DNA of 64,000 nt, from positions 22,016 to 86,015 of the forward strand of contig CAMKKZ010000013.1 in the NCBI GenBank assembly GCA_946413525.1. The letters are read 5' to 3'. This DNA comes from an uncultured Oribacterium sp. (GTDB lineage Bacteria; Bacillota; Clostridia; Lachnospirales; Lachnospiraceae). A program made the translations under genes and the position numbers. The notes under the pieces are model-generated. The model was given only the letters and a program-made list of their open reading frames with translations, was not told the origin of the DNA and made no database searches. Of this stretch, positions 17,918 to 26,733 are shown piece by piece; within the stretch, counting starts at the first letter, position 1, and the number at the start of each line of letters is the position of its first letter.

Positions 17918-20794
17918 CTACATGGTAAACATCTCCTCTATGCCGTTTCCGGCCTTTATGTCCACGCAGGTCCGCTCCGATGGGCTGGTAATGACGAAGG
18001 CGCGGCCTCGTCCGTTGTTGACGATGTCGTCCTGCTCCTGCTCATTTATGGCGCCGGCATTTTCATACAGCTTCACCAGGTCCGTCATGTCATTGGGGGC
18101 AAGCGGGAAAATGAAGCTGTACTGGGAGGCATTAATGATTGCCGTTGATTTACGCGCCAGTTCCTCCGTCCCGACGAAGTCCTTGATGTTCTGCGTAATG
18201 ACCACCTGCATTCCGTTATATTTACGGATACGCTTTGCCAACTGGTACATGAAATCCAGCGCGATCGGGAACTTCGCATCGATGAAAACATGCGCCTCAT
18301 CAATGACGACCACGATCTTCCGGCTTGCCTTGTACTGAATGTTATAGTCCCTGTTCTTGATGATCTCGTTATCCAGCCATTTCAACACCAGGAGCATCTG
18401 GGCATTCGCGATGGTATTGTTTTTGTTGGCCAGCAAGGTCTGAAAGTCAAAAACAATGAAATTTTCATTGGTAGAAATAGTCGCTTCCCCGTTCCAGAGA
18501 TTGGAATCCCTCCCCCCGGTGGCAAATTTTGAAACGTAATTCAAGAGCACGCGAAGGTTGTTCTTGGAATATTCCCCGATGGCAAGCTGGAAATCGTTCA
18601 ATATTTTGTCATAAAGGTCATCAAAGGTCGGATAATCCGATGGCGTAAGCTGTGACAGGTTGGTGGTGTTGTCAATGCCCTTCTCCTCATACATCCGGGC
18701 TGTAATGTTATTAAGATACTCCAGGGAGTCCGAATTGATTCCGGGCAGTATCTGACGGTAAAATTCCTCCAGGAACTGGAGGTGGGTGGTAAAGGAATTG
18801 GCCGCGGCCTGCTTGTCCGCCTCGCCCGTAGGGTCTTCTTCCTCATCATCAGACAAGGATGTAATAATATGGAAAGGATTCAGCCTTCCTTCCGTGGCGC
18901 TCCCGACGTCTATGACCTTGCCGTTCAGCTCCTTTGCCATCTTGGAATACTCGTCTTCCGGGTCCAGAATGAAAATCTTCGAATTTTCCGCCGCAAGCTG
19001 CGCCAGGATTGATTTCGTGGCATAAGACTTACCGGATCCGGATTTCCCGATGATGACCGTATTGGAGTTGACCCTGTCCTTATTTCTCAGGAAGAAATTC
19101 ACAAATACGGGTACGCCGGCCGAGGATCCGATGAAGATCCCGTTTTTGTCGCACAGGCTGTTGTAAACATAGGGAAAGGCCGCGGCTACCGACCCCGACT
19201 GTATTCCCCGTTCATAACGTTTGAAAGCATCAAAACGGGAAGGAAGCTCGGAACCATAAGCCTCGAACTGGTTCATGAACATCTCGGTGGACTTGAAGCC
19301 CTCCTCCGAAAGCTCCATCCGAACCTGCTTCTTCGCGGATTGAATCTCCGACTTTTTGTCATAGAGGCCGCTCCTCATCCTGCGGGACATCTCGTAATCA
19401 TTCACCTGGATGAAGGTATTCACACTGAAAAGCATCTCATTCTCACCCTGCAGGGAGCGCAGCACTTCCGCCAGAGTATCAATATGCGTATCCAGCTCCA
19501 TCAAACGGGACGCCTTGCCGGTATTATTCTGTTGTTCCCGCAGTTCCTCCAGGGAACGGTCGATCTGCCGTATGGCCTTGCCCCTTTCAATGGGGGTCAT
19601 CTTCAGGATGACCGAAGTGCCGGAGCCATTAAAGAACCGGGCCCCCCAGGCGTTCGACACCAGGGTAGGGTAATCCCGGATCCGGATCCTGTGGGTAATC
19701 AGGCTGTCATATTGCACGGTACGAGAGGTAAAGCGGATCTCCTTCGGCAGGATCCAGTCCAGGTACTGGCCCGGCGAAAGCCTCTCCGCTTCTCTCTCAT
19801 CAAAATTAAGGCCATACTGGTATTTCAGAAACACCGCGAGCTCCGGTCCCTTCAGTTGATGGCAATCCATGTTGTTCTGCGAAAACAGGCTGATGGCATT
19901 TCGAATCTGGTTTTTTATAAGCTTCTTGTCCTTATAAATGAACATCAGGTAGTGGAAGGGCATGTAAACCTTGTTCTTGAAATCGAGATCCCGGAGCTGC
20001 TCAATCCGGTCATAAACGATCTCCACCCTTGTGGTCAGTTCTTCATCAGACAGGAGGCCGTTCAGATAGGCCTCCTTCAATTCCTGAAGCTTGGATTCCT
20101 CGCTCGTTATGAAGCTGTCATAAATCATGGGACGGTCTATCTTCACCATGTTGATACTCTCGCCCATGACGGCCGTACGGAGAATCTGCCCCAGGCAGCG
20201 GTCAATTATTCCGTTCTGCCTGCTCAGGTTGTAGAAACGGAATTCGACGGAAGGGATGCTCATAACAACAGCGCTGTAGGTGCCGCCATACTCTATGTAC
20301 TCGCCGTCAATTCCGGTGAAGGGCGTAATCTCTTCCACGGAAACAGGCGTCTTTTGAAGACCCTTCTTTTTTTCCTTGGGTGCGGAATCCTCCTCCTTTT
20401 TCTTGCCCAGACCTAAAAGGGAGAGGACAGAGTTGAAAAAGCTCAAAAAACCGTTTTTCTTTTCCTCGTCTTCCTTGTCTTCCTCGCCTTCCTCATTCTC
20501 TTCTTTTTTGGCTGTATCCGGAGCAACGGCTGAATTCTTCGTATAATACTTGTAACGCCCCAAATATTTCAGAAAATGAAAGAGCATGAGGTAGCCCTTG
20601 TCATCTTCGATTGGCACTACCAGCGCTCCCGTCACGACCAGGACAAGTATTGTGATGATAATGCGTCCGGGAAGGTTTGAAACAAGGAAAGAACTCGCAA
20701 TGCCGATCCCCACGGCCCCCACTAATACGTCAACCACCTCCACGTTCCGGAATAGCTGCATACGTACATTTGTTTTTTTCGGAATGACTCTCAT
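17918..20794 (-). CDS. virB4: VirB4-family T4SS ATPase with N-terminal PrgI/VirB3-like membrane part
   Basis: 958 residues. Residues 1-85 contain two hydrophobic segments (about 22-62), resembling the small PrgI/VirB3 protein fused to VirB4 in many Gram-positive systems. A Lys/Glu-rich linker follows (about 95-160). The ATPase core has Walker A GKSGSGKS (583-590) and Walker B VVVIDEAH (Asp832), then the conserved TQNIKDF and the arginine-rich C-terminal region. This ATPase powers assembly or substrate transfer at the inner face of the membrane. It sits between the VirB6-like gene and the solute-binding lipoprotein. Start at ATG 20794 behind GGGAGAG. Confidence 0.95.
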   Translation of the reverse strand: MRVIPKKTNVRMQLFRNVEVVDVLVGAVGIGIASSFLVSNLPGRIIITILVLVVTGALVVPIEDDKGYLMLFHFLKYLGRYKYYTKNSAVAPDTAKKEENEEGEEDKEDEEKKNGFLSFFNSVLSLLGLGKKKEEDSAPKEKKKGLQKTPVSVEEITPFTGIDGEYIEYGGTYSAVVMSIPSVEFRFYNLSRQNGIIDRCLGQILRTAVMGESINMVKIDRPMIYDSFITSEESKLQELKEAYLNGLLSDEELTTRVEIVYDRIEQLRDLDFKNKVYMPFHYLMFIYKDKKLIKNQIRNAISLFSQNNMDCHQLKGPELAVFLKYQYGLNFDEREAERLSPGQYLDWILPKEIRFTSRTVQYDSLITHRIRIRDYPTLVSNAWGARFFNGSGTSVILKMTPIERGKAIRQIDRSLEELREQQNNTGKASRLMELDTHIDTLAEVLRSLQGENEMLFSVNTFIQVNDYEMSRRMRSGLYDKKSEIQSAKKQVRMELSEEGFKSTEMFMNQFEAYGSELPSRFDAFKRYERGIQSGSVAAAFPYVYNSLCDKNGIFIGSSAGVPVFVNFFLRNKDRVNSNTVIIGKSGSGKSYATKSILAQLAAENSKIFILDPEDEYSKMAKELNGKVIDVGSATEGRLNPFHIITSLSDDEEEDPTGEADKQAAANSFTTHLQFLEEFYRQILPGINSDSLEYLNNITARMYEEKGIDNTTNLSQLTPSDYPTFDDLYDKILNDFQLAIGEYSKNNLRVLLNYVSKFATGGRDSNLWNGEATISTNENFIVFDFQTLLANKNNTIANAQMLLVLKWLDNEIIKNRDYNIQYKASRKIVVVIDEAHVFIDAKFPIALDFMYQLAKRIRKYNGMQVVITQNIKDFVGTEELARKSTAIINASQYSFIFPLAPNDMTDLVKLYENAGAINEQEQDDIVNNGRGRAFVITSPSERTCVDIKAGNGIEEMFTM

Positions 20795-20920
20795 CTTTTC
20801 TTTGCTCTCTCCCTATTATAACCATTATCACTCACTAAGCCGCCTGCAGGTTCTGCAAGCGGCACTTATGATAAACTTATTCATTCAGGCTGAACTGATA
20901 TTTCAGGCCTTTTTTGGAAT

Positions 20921-23545
20921 CTATTTCTTGCTGCTATTCTTGCTGCTATTCTTGCTGCCATTTTTGTTGTCATTCTGGCTGTCATTCTTCTGCTGTTTTT
21001 CCTCAGGCGATTGTTCTCTCTGGTAAAGCTTGACGCCAAGAGGCTTGACAGATTCAACCTTTCTGCTAAGCTGTCCGTCCTTGTCCTTCTTGTAGCTGAA
21101 GTGAGCACCCATCATGCTGATAGTTTCCGCCTTGCCGCTGAGCTGATTGTATTTCTTCTTCATGCCGATAATAGGAATTCCGGAACAATACGTGTTGCTC
21201 AGGCCGGTAACATTCCCCTGCGCGTCATACTTCTTGCTCTTCTTAAACTGCACAACGCCCAGATTCAGCTTGCTCAGGCTGTAGCCCTTGCTTCCGGGAG
21301 CCTTTGACCATCTCTGTCCAAGGAAGTTGATGCTTGTAACGCCGTCCGCCCCCATTTTCTTCGCCTTCCAGCCAAAGATAGAGATTGCGGATCCTTTTTT
21401 GTTCTTTTCTTTTCCAATACCGAGTATCTTGAAGCTGTAATTCCCATTCTTGTCGTACCCGCGCTTGATGAAGCCGAAGTTGAAGCCGGTATGCATCTTC
21501 CCATTGGAATCTTTGAATCTGGTAAACAGGCCGCCCAGGTAAGATCCGGTAAGGCGTCCGCCGGCAGCATTCTTCTTGGGATCGTCTTTCTTCTCCCCTT
21601 CTTTGCCGTCTGCGCCTTCTCCTTCTTTCTTGCCGGCGAACTGCTGCTCGCCGCCTTCGCCTTCCGGAGTTTTTCCACCTTCCTGACTCTGGCCCTGGCC
21701 TTCCTGACTCTGGCCCTGGCCTTCTTGACCCTGATTCTGGCCTTCGCCTTCCTGGCCGCCTTCCGCTGCAGGAGGATTATCTGTAAACTGCCCATCGCCT
21801 TCTCCGGCAGGAGCCTGGCCAAGGCCATCGAGACCCGCGCCTTCTCCACCGGCAGATGCCTGGCCGGCGCCATCGGGACCTGCGCCTTCTCCACCAGCAG
21901 CATGGCCACCACCAGAACCTGCGCCTTCTCCACCGGCAGCAGGGCCACCGCCAGAACCTGCGCCTTCTCCACCGGCAGCAGGAGCACCACCAGGAGCTGC
22001 GCCTTTCCCAGCAGGACCTGTGCTCTTCCCGGTGGAACCTGCAGCAGGACCAGTGCCTTTGCCCGGCTGGGCACCGCCTTCGCTTTCACCTTTAAATCCG
22101 AGGCTTCCACTCCCGGAGTCACTACCGGAGCCTTCTCCGGTATCCTCCGAGAACCCAAGCTGGCCTTTTTCCGGTGACGGCTTTCCAAAGCCATCGCCAG
22201 CCGCCTTGTTGTCGACCTTGTCGCTTCCAAAGGGCAGTCCCAACGTCTTCCCGACCAATTTGCCGGAAAATTTGGCCGTCGCCAGGGCCGTGGTTCCCAC
22301 AGCCATCGCGCCACCCTTCACTGCGCCGTAAGAGAAATTGTTCTGGGCGGTTTCCAACTGACCGGTGCGTTCCGAGATAAGGGATGTGACCATAGGACCT
22401 GACTGCAAGACAGCCCAGGCTCCGCCCAGGAGGAACAATAGCCGCATGAGAATTTCTACTTCCCCGGACATTTCGCCTCCACCGCTCGTAAGCTGTATCG
22501 AATTGCCCATGATCAGGGGGCAAACGATCAGATACAGCTGCATGGCCATCACCATACCGTATCCGCCGAAAAGCTTGCCTATGAACATATCCTGCCATGT
22601 TTTGTACTTTTCCCCGTCGTCCAGCGGCATGGTTGCTATGAAGAATGGTGACGCCAGAAGCAGGAGCAGTACATCAAAAATCCTGCATATAAAGCTAAAG
22701 CAGCACATGCCCAGCACGATGAGCATGAACAATGCGCCGAAAAAACCGGTGATGAAGTCAAGCCACTTGAGCTCGAAGGTGCCCTTTACGGCATCCTCGT
22801 CATAATATTTCTTTGTCCCGTCATAAAAGGGCTTCCGTATCTCATCATCCAGCCCGACCTCTCTTGAAGTATTGAGCTGACCGGTCTTCACCTTCTCCCC
22901 GCCCTCGTCCTTGAAAACGTGGGCATTATATTCCGTACGCTTCGCGGCATCCATCGTACAGCTTACAAAAATAATATTTGCCACTGTATTCTGCTTCGTG
23001 TTAAAGGCATTGGATATGCTCAAAAGAACCGCGTCGGAAAGAAGCAGAAGCCCCAGGCTGATCATCGGAATCATAAAGAAACGGAGCATCGCGCGGAAGG
23101 TCATATTCAGCACCCTGGAAACCGGGCGGGAATTCTGTCCCCCGCTTATATCCGACATGGAGCGCAGCACGGCAACGCCGGCGAACAGAATGGTCAGGAC
23201 GATTGCAACGACCGTCACCGCCGCTATGGCCGTTTGTATTCCTTTTTGGGTAAAGAGCGCCGTCAAAAGCGAAAACTCCGCCTTGGGATTATCCTTCAAA
23301 GCAACCGTCTTCAGACCACAGAAAACATTAAACGCGACCTGAATGGCATCCACTATCCTGAGGATCGCGGCCAGGAGCTGGTAAAACACGCCCGCGAAAA
23401 TATCCAAAATAAAACCCAGGATCATCTTGGCCAGAGGCCAGAGGACATTTACCAGCACAGGCTCAAAAAGTTTGAAAACCGCCGAGAAAACTTTACCCAG
23501 CAAATCACCAATGAATCCGAAAATTTTCCCCAGTAGCCAACCCAT
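20921..23545 (-). CDS. VirB6/TrbL-like channel protein with Gly/Gln-rich repeat region
   Basis: 874 residues. The first 450 contain multiple hydrophobic segments and the motif PLDDGEKYKTW with a following FIGK (about 308-322), shared with the protein encoded next door at 23566-24849. Residues about 470-640 are a low-complexity stretch with repeats GGEGAGSGGG and GQSQEGQ, then a beta-rich cytoplasmic-type domain (about 660-850) and an Asn/Ser/Lys tail. Role in related systems: polytopic channel component. Predicted start ATG 23545 has GGAGGG eight bases upstream. A long frame on the opposite strand here is a composition artefact. Confidence 0.88.
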   Translation of the reverse strand: MGWLLGKIFGFIGDLLGKVFSAVFKLFEPVLVNVLWPLAKMILGFILDIFAGVFYQLLAAILRIVDAIQVAFNVFCGLKTVALKDNPKAEFSLLTALFTQKGIQTAIAAVTVVAIVLTILFAGVAVLRSMSDISGGQNSRPVSRVLNMTFRAMLRFFMIPMISLGLLLLSDAVLLSISNAFNTKQNTVANIIFVSCTMDAAKRTEYNAHVFKDEGGEKVKTGQLNTSREVGLDDEIRKPFYDGTKKYYDEDAVKGTFELKWLDFITGFFGALFMLIVLGMCCFSFICRIFDVLLLLLASPFFIATMPLDDGEKYKTWQDMFIGKLFGGYGMVMAMQLYLIVCPLIMGNSIQLTSGGGEMSGEVEILMRLLFLLGGAWAVLQSGPMVTSLISERTGQLETAQNNFSYGAVKGGAMAVGTTALATAKFSGKLVGKTLGLPFGSDKVDNKAAGDGFGKPSPEKGQLGFSEDTGEGSGSDSGSGSLGFKGESEGGAQPGKGTGPAAGSTGKSTGPAGKGAAPGGAPAAGGEGAGSGGGPAAGGEGAGSGGGHAAGGEGAGPDGAGQASAGGEGAGLDGLGQAPAGEGDGQFTDNPPAAEGGQEGEGQNQGQEGQGQSQEGQGQSQEGGKTPEGEGGEQQFAGKKEGEGADGKEGEKKDDPKKNAAGGRLTGSYLGGLFTRFKDSNGKMHTGFNFGFIKRGYDKNGNYSFKILGIGKEKNKKGSAISIFGWKAKKMGADGVTSINFLGQRWSKAPGSKGYSLSKLNLGVVQFKKSKKYDAQGNVTGLSNTYCSGIPIIGMKKKYNQLSGKAETISMMGAHFSYKKDKDGQLSRKVESVKPLGVKLYQREQSPEEKQQKNDSQNDNKNGSKNSSKNSSKK

Positions 23546-23565
23546 ATGACTTGCCCTCCATCACA

Positions 23566-24849
23566 CTACCCTGTAAACTGCTGGTCTTTGTTCCCGCCGC
23601 TATCTTTCTCCGCGTTCTGGTTCTTGCCCGTGGCAGCATCGACCTGACTCTTATTTTCGTCTGTGTTTTTCTTCGCCATGGACATCAAGGCCCCGACGCC
23701 GCCTAAAGCGCCTAATTTTGTATACCCCATGCCAGCCGACATCGCGTTCTGGGCATTGTCCGCCGCTTTCTGGCTCACCAGCGAGAGTATGAGAAGCTTG
23801 CTCATGAAAATGGCATATGCGCCGCCAACAATGAAAATTATTTTCAGTATCATCGCTACCTCATCCGCGACGCCGGAAAAGATAATCGTCCCGTTCGATA
23901 TAAACGGAATCAGCAAAAGATATACGCGCATGGCGAAAATCGGCCCGAAGGCGGAGACCATATAGCCAATGAACAGCTCCCGCCATTGCTTGAATTTTGC
24001 CCCGTCATCCAATGGTATGTATGCCACGAAATAGGGGCTGATCAGGTACAAAAGCAGCACAACGATGATTCTCTGGATGAACTGCAGGATGCACATGATC
24101 ATGATAATAAGACACATGATGGAGCTCACGATCGCGACCACGTAGTCAAATTTCTTTGTATTGAAATCTTTTTTGACCTGGTCTATATCGTTGAAACGCT
24201 GCCCGCCCTCATACTCCGCAAGTTTCGACTGGGTGCCGCCCGCGGCGGCCACGGTAGTGAACAGCACATCGCTTATGCCCGTATTGGTATTCCCCGACCC
24301 GAAAATATACATGACATTCTCGCCAATCGCGCCCGCCGTGGTCAATATGATGACACAACTGAAAGGGACAAGTGCGAAGGTCAGCCCGGCCCGGCCTACG
24401 CTCCGAAGCACGGCGGATACTGGGCGCTTCATCTCCCCAATGCTGTCCGACATAGACGCTATGGTGGCGATCAGCGTCGTGAAGATGCAGAGTACCAGCG
24501 CGATGCTTGTCATGGCAGTAAACGCGTTTGCCACAGGCTTCTGGGCAATCATGGCATTGAGCAGACTGGTCTTGTAGGTAGATCCGGCGTCATTGACGAT
24601 CACAGGGTCAATGCCGGAAAAGATATTGAAAACCTTTTCAACCAGATTCACGATGTTCAAAATAGCAATCCATACTGCCAGGAGCAGCTCTGTAAACCAG
24701 TCCGTGATCGCGCTGATGATCAGGTTGTACACAACCATGATGGCTGCTTCTATGACTGGTGAAAGTATGGACCTTATGATACCCATAAGGATGTCCCTGA
24801 GTACCTCAAAGAAACTTGCTAAAAGGACAAACTTCATCGCACAAAGCAT
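23566..24849 (-). CDS. VirB6/TrbL-like channel protein (second copy)
   Basis: 427 residues, polytopic, with about seven hydrophobic segments. The motif PLDDGAKFKQW with FIGYMVSAFG (about 280-300) matches the paralogue at 20921-23545 position for position, and the overall hydrophobic pattern is the same, so the two genes are an ancient tandem duplication. The C-terminus (about 385-427) is a short polar tail without the long repeat of its sister. The gap to the sister gene is only 20 bp. Start ATG 24849 behind GGAGG. Confidence 0.88.
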   Translation of the reverse strand: MLCAMKFVLLASFFEVLRDILMGIIRSILSPVIEAAIMVVYNLIISAITDWFTELLLAVWIAILNIVNLVEKVFNIFSGIDPVIVNDAGSTYKTSLLNAMIAQKPVANAFTAMTSIALVLCIFTTLIATIASMSDSIGEMKRPVSAVLRSVGRAGLTFALVPFSCVIILTTAGAIGENVMYIFGSGNTNTGISDVLFTTVAAAGGTQSKLAEYEGGQRFNDIDQVKKDFNTKKFDYVVAIVSSIMCLIIMIMCILQFIQRIIVVLLLYLISPYFVAYIPLDDGAKFKQWRELFIGYMVSAFGPIFAMRVYLLLIPFISNGTIIFSGVADEVAMILKIIFIVGGAYAIFMSKLLILSLVSQKAADNAQNAMSAGMGYTKLGALGGVGALMSMAKKNTDENKSQVDAATGKNQNAEKDSGGNKDQQFTG

Positions 24850-24859
24850 TTCGGCCTCC

Positions 24860-24920
24860 TCTATTTAAGTAGTTTTTGGCTATTTTAATTCCTGACAAGC
24901 ATCTGCGGTATCGCAAGCCA
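24860..24920 (-). repeat. Dispersed leader repeat, clear copy
   Basis: Minus strand reads GCGATACCGCAGATGCTTGT, then CAGGAATTAAAATAGCC and AAAAACTACTTAAATAG before GAGGAGG of the VirB6-like gene. Nearly the same as the copy at 46411-46476 upstream of an unrelated phosphatase. Confidence 0.75.
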
Positions 24921-24998
24921 CATGGCTCCACATTATCAAAATATTCTGTCAGGTACGTGGGTTTGTCCTGCAAGCTGAATATCTGCAGTTACATCCTG

Positions 24999-26684
24999 TC
25001 AGCGAACATTGATTGATTTGTTTATGCGTCTCAAAAATAAGACCAAACCGACCACAAGGGCGATTACAAGAAGAATGGCTATCACGGCTGCTGTATTAAC
25101 GCGGTATTTGACGCTGAACTGCTGCCAGGACATATTGCCCGCCCTGTCATAAATCGCGAGCGTATAATTGCCCGCCCTGGTAACCTCCTGCACGATCCTG
25201 TCCTCATCACCGCTGGTCAGCCTTTCTCCCAGGTAAAGCTCGCTGCGAACCACATTAGTAGGGGCCTCGTTTGCGTAGATGACCGATGCAAGGTTCGGAA
25301 CTGTCTGCACCGCAAATACAGGGGGGAGAGTATCCGTCGTGATCGTGGTGGTCAGTTCCCCCTCCTCCCCCTGCATGGTCACATCATAAGTGCCATCGAA
25401 CAGAAAATGAACCGTGTCCCCCATCAAAACCCCTTCCGGAGCCTCGCCCCCATTATATTTGACTTTCGTAAAATGAAGGCCTTGGGGAACCGGAAATAAG
25501 CAAAGGTCATTTACTTCCGAGTCCAGTATCCTGAAATGGAATGGAATCCGTCTATCCCGCCCATAGGCATTGGTAAAATCAACGGTACTCTCAGAAATAA
25601 AGAGGATATAGCTTCCCGGCTCAACAATTGTCTGGCCCGGAGTATAATTGTCCACCAGTTCGCCATCCTTATAAAGGGCATAATTCACCCCTTCCTTGAC
25701 TGGCGCCTGCACGGAGTTGTTCGTAATCATTCCATTGGGGACAGAGGTGGCAAAGGTCGTGCCGGTAAGAAGCTCATGACGATAAACCCGCTCCGCCCTG
25801 TCATATCTGGATGTAAAACCGGCGCCGACCAGGAATTTTCCGTTGTCCTGCGCCCTGCTCCCCGAAGACTCAGTCTCGCTTTCCAGGGAGGGCTCGGTCT
25901 CATCTTCCAGAGAAGGCTCAGTCTCCTCTTCTTCGAAGGATGTTGTCTCCATGACAAAGGATTGCTCCTCTGTACTCTGCGCCGTCGTCTGCTGCCCAAA
26001 AAGAGAATTGAACTCATCATAGGAGAAGTCCCGCGCCCCCTCATCAGAAATGCTTTCGGAAGGCAGATCCTTATTGGGCACTCCGGGCACGAAAACATTC
26101 TCTACCTGGCTGGGCTGGATAACAGGAGCTGCCGCAGTGGCCGGCTCCGTCTGAGGCGGCTTTTCCTGAATCCGAAAACGGAATGTGGTACGATAGATGG
26201 TCTGGTTCTGAAAAGGCTTTGTTGGATCCGAGGCCACGGCAATGCGGAGCATATAGCTTCCAAAGTCATAAATCGGACTCCCCGGCACATAAGGAATCTC
26301 TTCCCCATCCTTTTCCAATGAACAGCTTAAATTTTTCGGAATATCCAGCTCCACCGGCTTGTTGGTGATCCCGCCATTCCCCACATTGGAATAAAAGTAA
26401 TATTCCTTGTTTAACGATTCCTCATAAATCTGATAGACCTCATTATAGGTCTCGCTCAGCTCCATGGCTTCGACCTTCGGTCCCTCCATGGCAGCCTCCG
26501 ACTGCTGGTAAATAACGCCAGAACCGGAGCCGGGACCAGTTCCTGTACTGAACTTTCCCGTATTCGCGTTGGAATTGACACCATCGGGAAAGGCTTCCAC
26601 TAAGCCGTCCGAATAGGTGATTTCCAATCCCTTATCCGTGATTCGCGTTGATACGATCGTTCGATCTGCTGCGTAAACTATCAT
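24999..26684 (-). CDS. Ig-like domain protein with C-terminal membrane anchor (two modules)
   Basis: 561 residues. Two beta modules carry the signature VGNGGITN/FGSYMLRI (about 95-170) and VPNGMITNN/EPGSYILFI (about 310-375), matching one module of the 353-residue-type protein at 15416. Between them lies a Glu/Ser/Thr-rich linker (about 240-280). A last Ig-like domain (about 400-525, TDTLPPVF and YDRAGNMSW) precedes one membrane segment (about 530-549) and a short basic tail. No signal peptide is evident. Likely a membrane-anchored outward-facing part of the apparatus, possibly VirB8/scaffold-like in role (inference). Start ATG 26684 behind GGAGGGG. Confidence 0.8.
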   Translation of the reverse strand: MIVYAADRTIVSTRITDKGLEITYSDGLVEAFPDGVNSNANTGKFSTGTGPGSGSGVIYQQSEAAMEGPKVEAMELSETYNEVYQIYEESLNKEYYFYSNVGNGGITNKPVELDIPKNLSCSLEKDGEEIPYVPGSPIYDFGSYMLRIAVASDPTKPFQNQTIYRTTFRFRIQEKPPQTEPATAAAPVIQPSQVENVFVPGVPNKDLPSESISDEGARDFSYDEFNSLFGQQTTAQSTEEQSFVMETTSFEEEETEPSLEDETEPSLESETESSGSRAQDNGKFLVGAGFTSRYDRAERVYRHELLTGTTFATSVPNGMITNNSVQAPVKEGVNYALYKDGELVDNYTPGQTIVEPGSYILFISESTVDFTNAYGRDRRIPFHFRILDSEVNDLCLFPVPQGLHFTKVKYNGGEAPEGVLMGDTVHFLFDGTYDVTMQGEEGELTTTITTDTLPPVFAVQTVPNLASVIYANEAPTNVVRSELYLGERLTSGDEDRIVQEVTRAGNYTLAIYDRAGNMSWQQFSVKYRVNTAAVIAILLVIALVVGLVLFLRRINKSINVR

Positions 26685-26733
26685 CTTCTGAGCCCCCCTC
26701 CGCTCAAAAAGCGAATAGCAGCCTGGATGATCC

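Noticed and set aside
19340..20416. 358-codon plus-strand frame opposite virB4
   Set aside because: Mirror of a secure gene, no ribosome binding site or family features.
21274..22314. 346-codon minus frame in the VirB6-like gene
   Set aside because: Alternative frame of the GC-rich repeat region.
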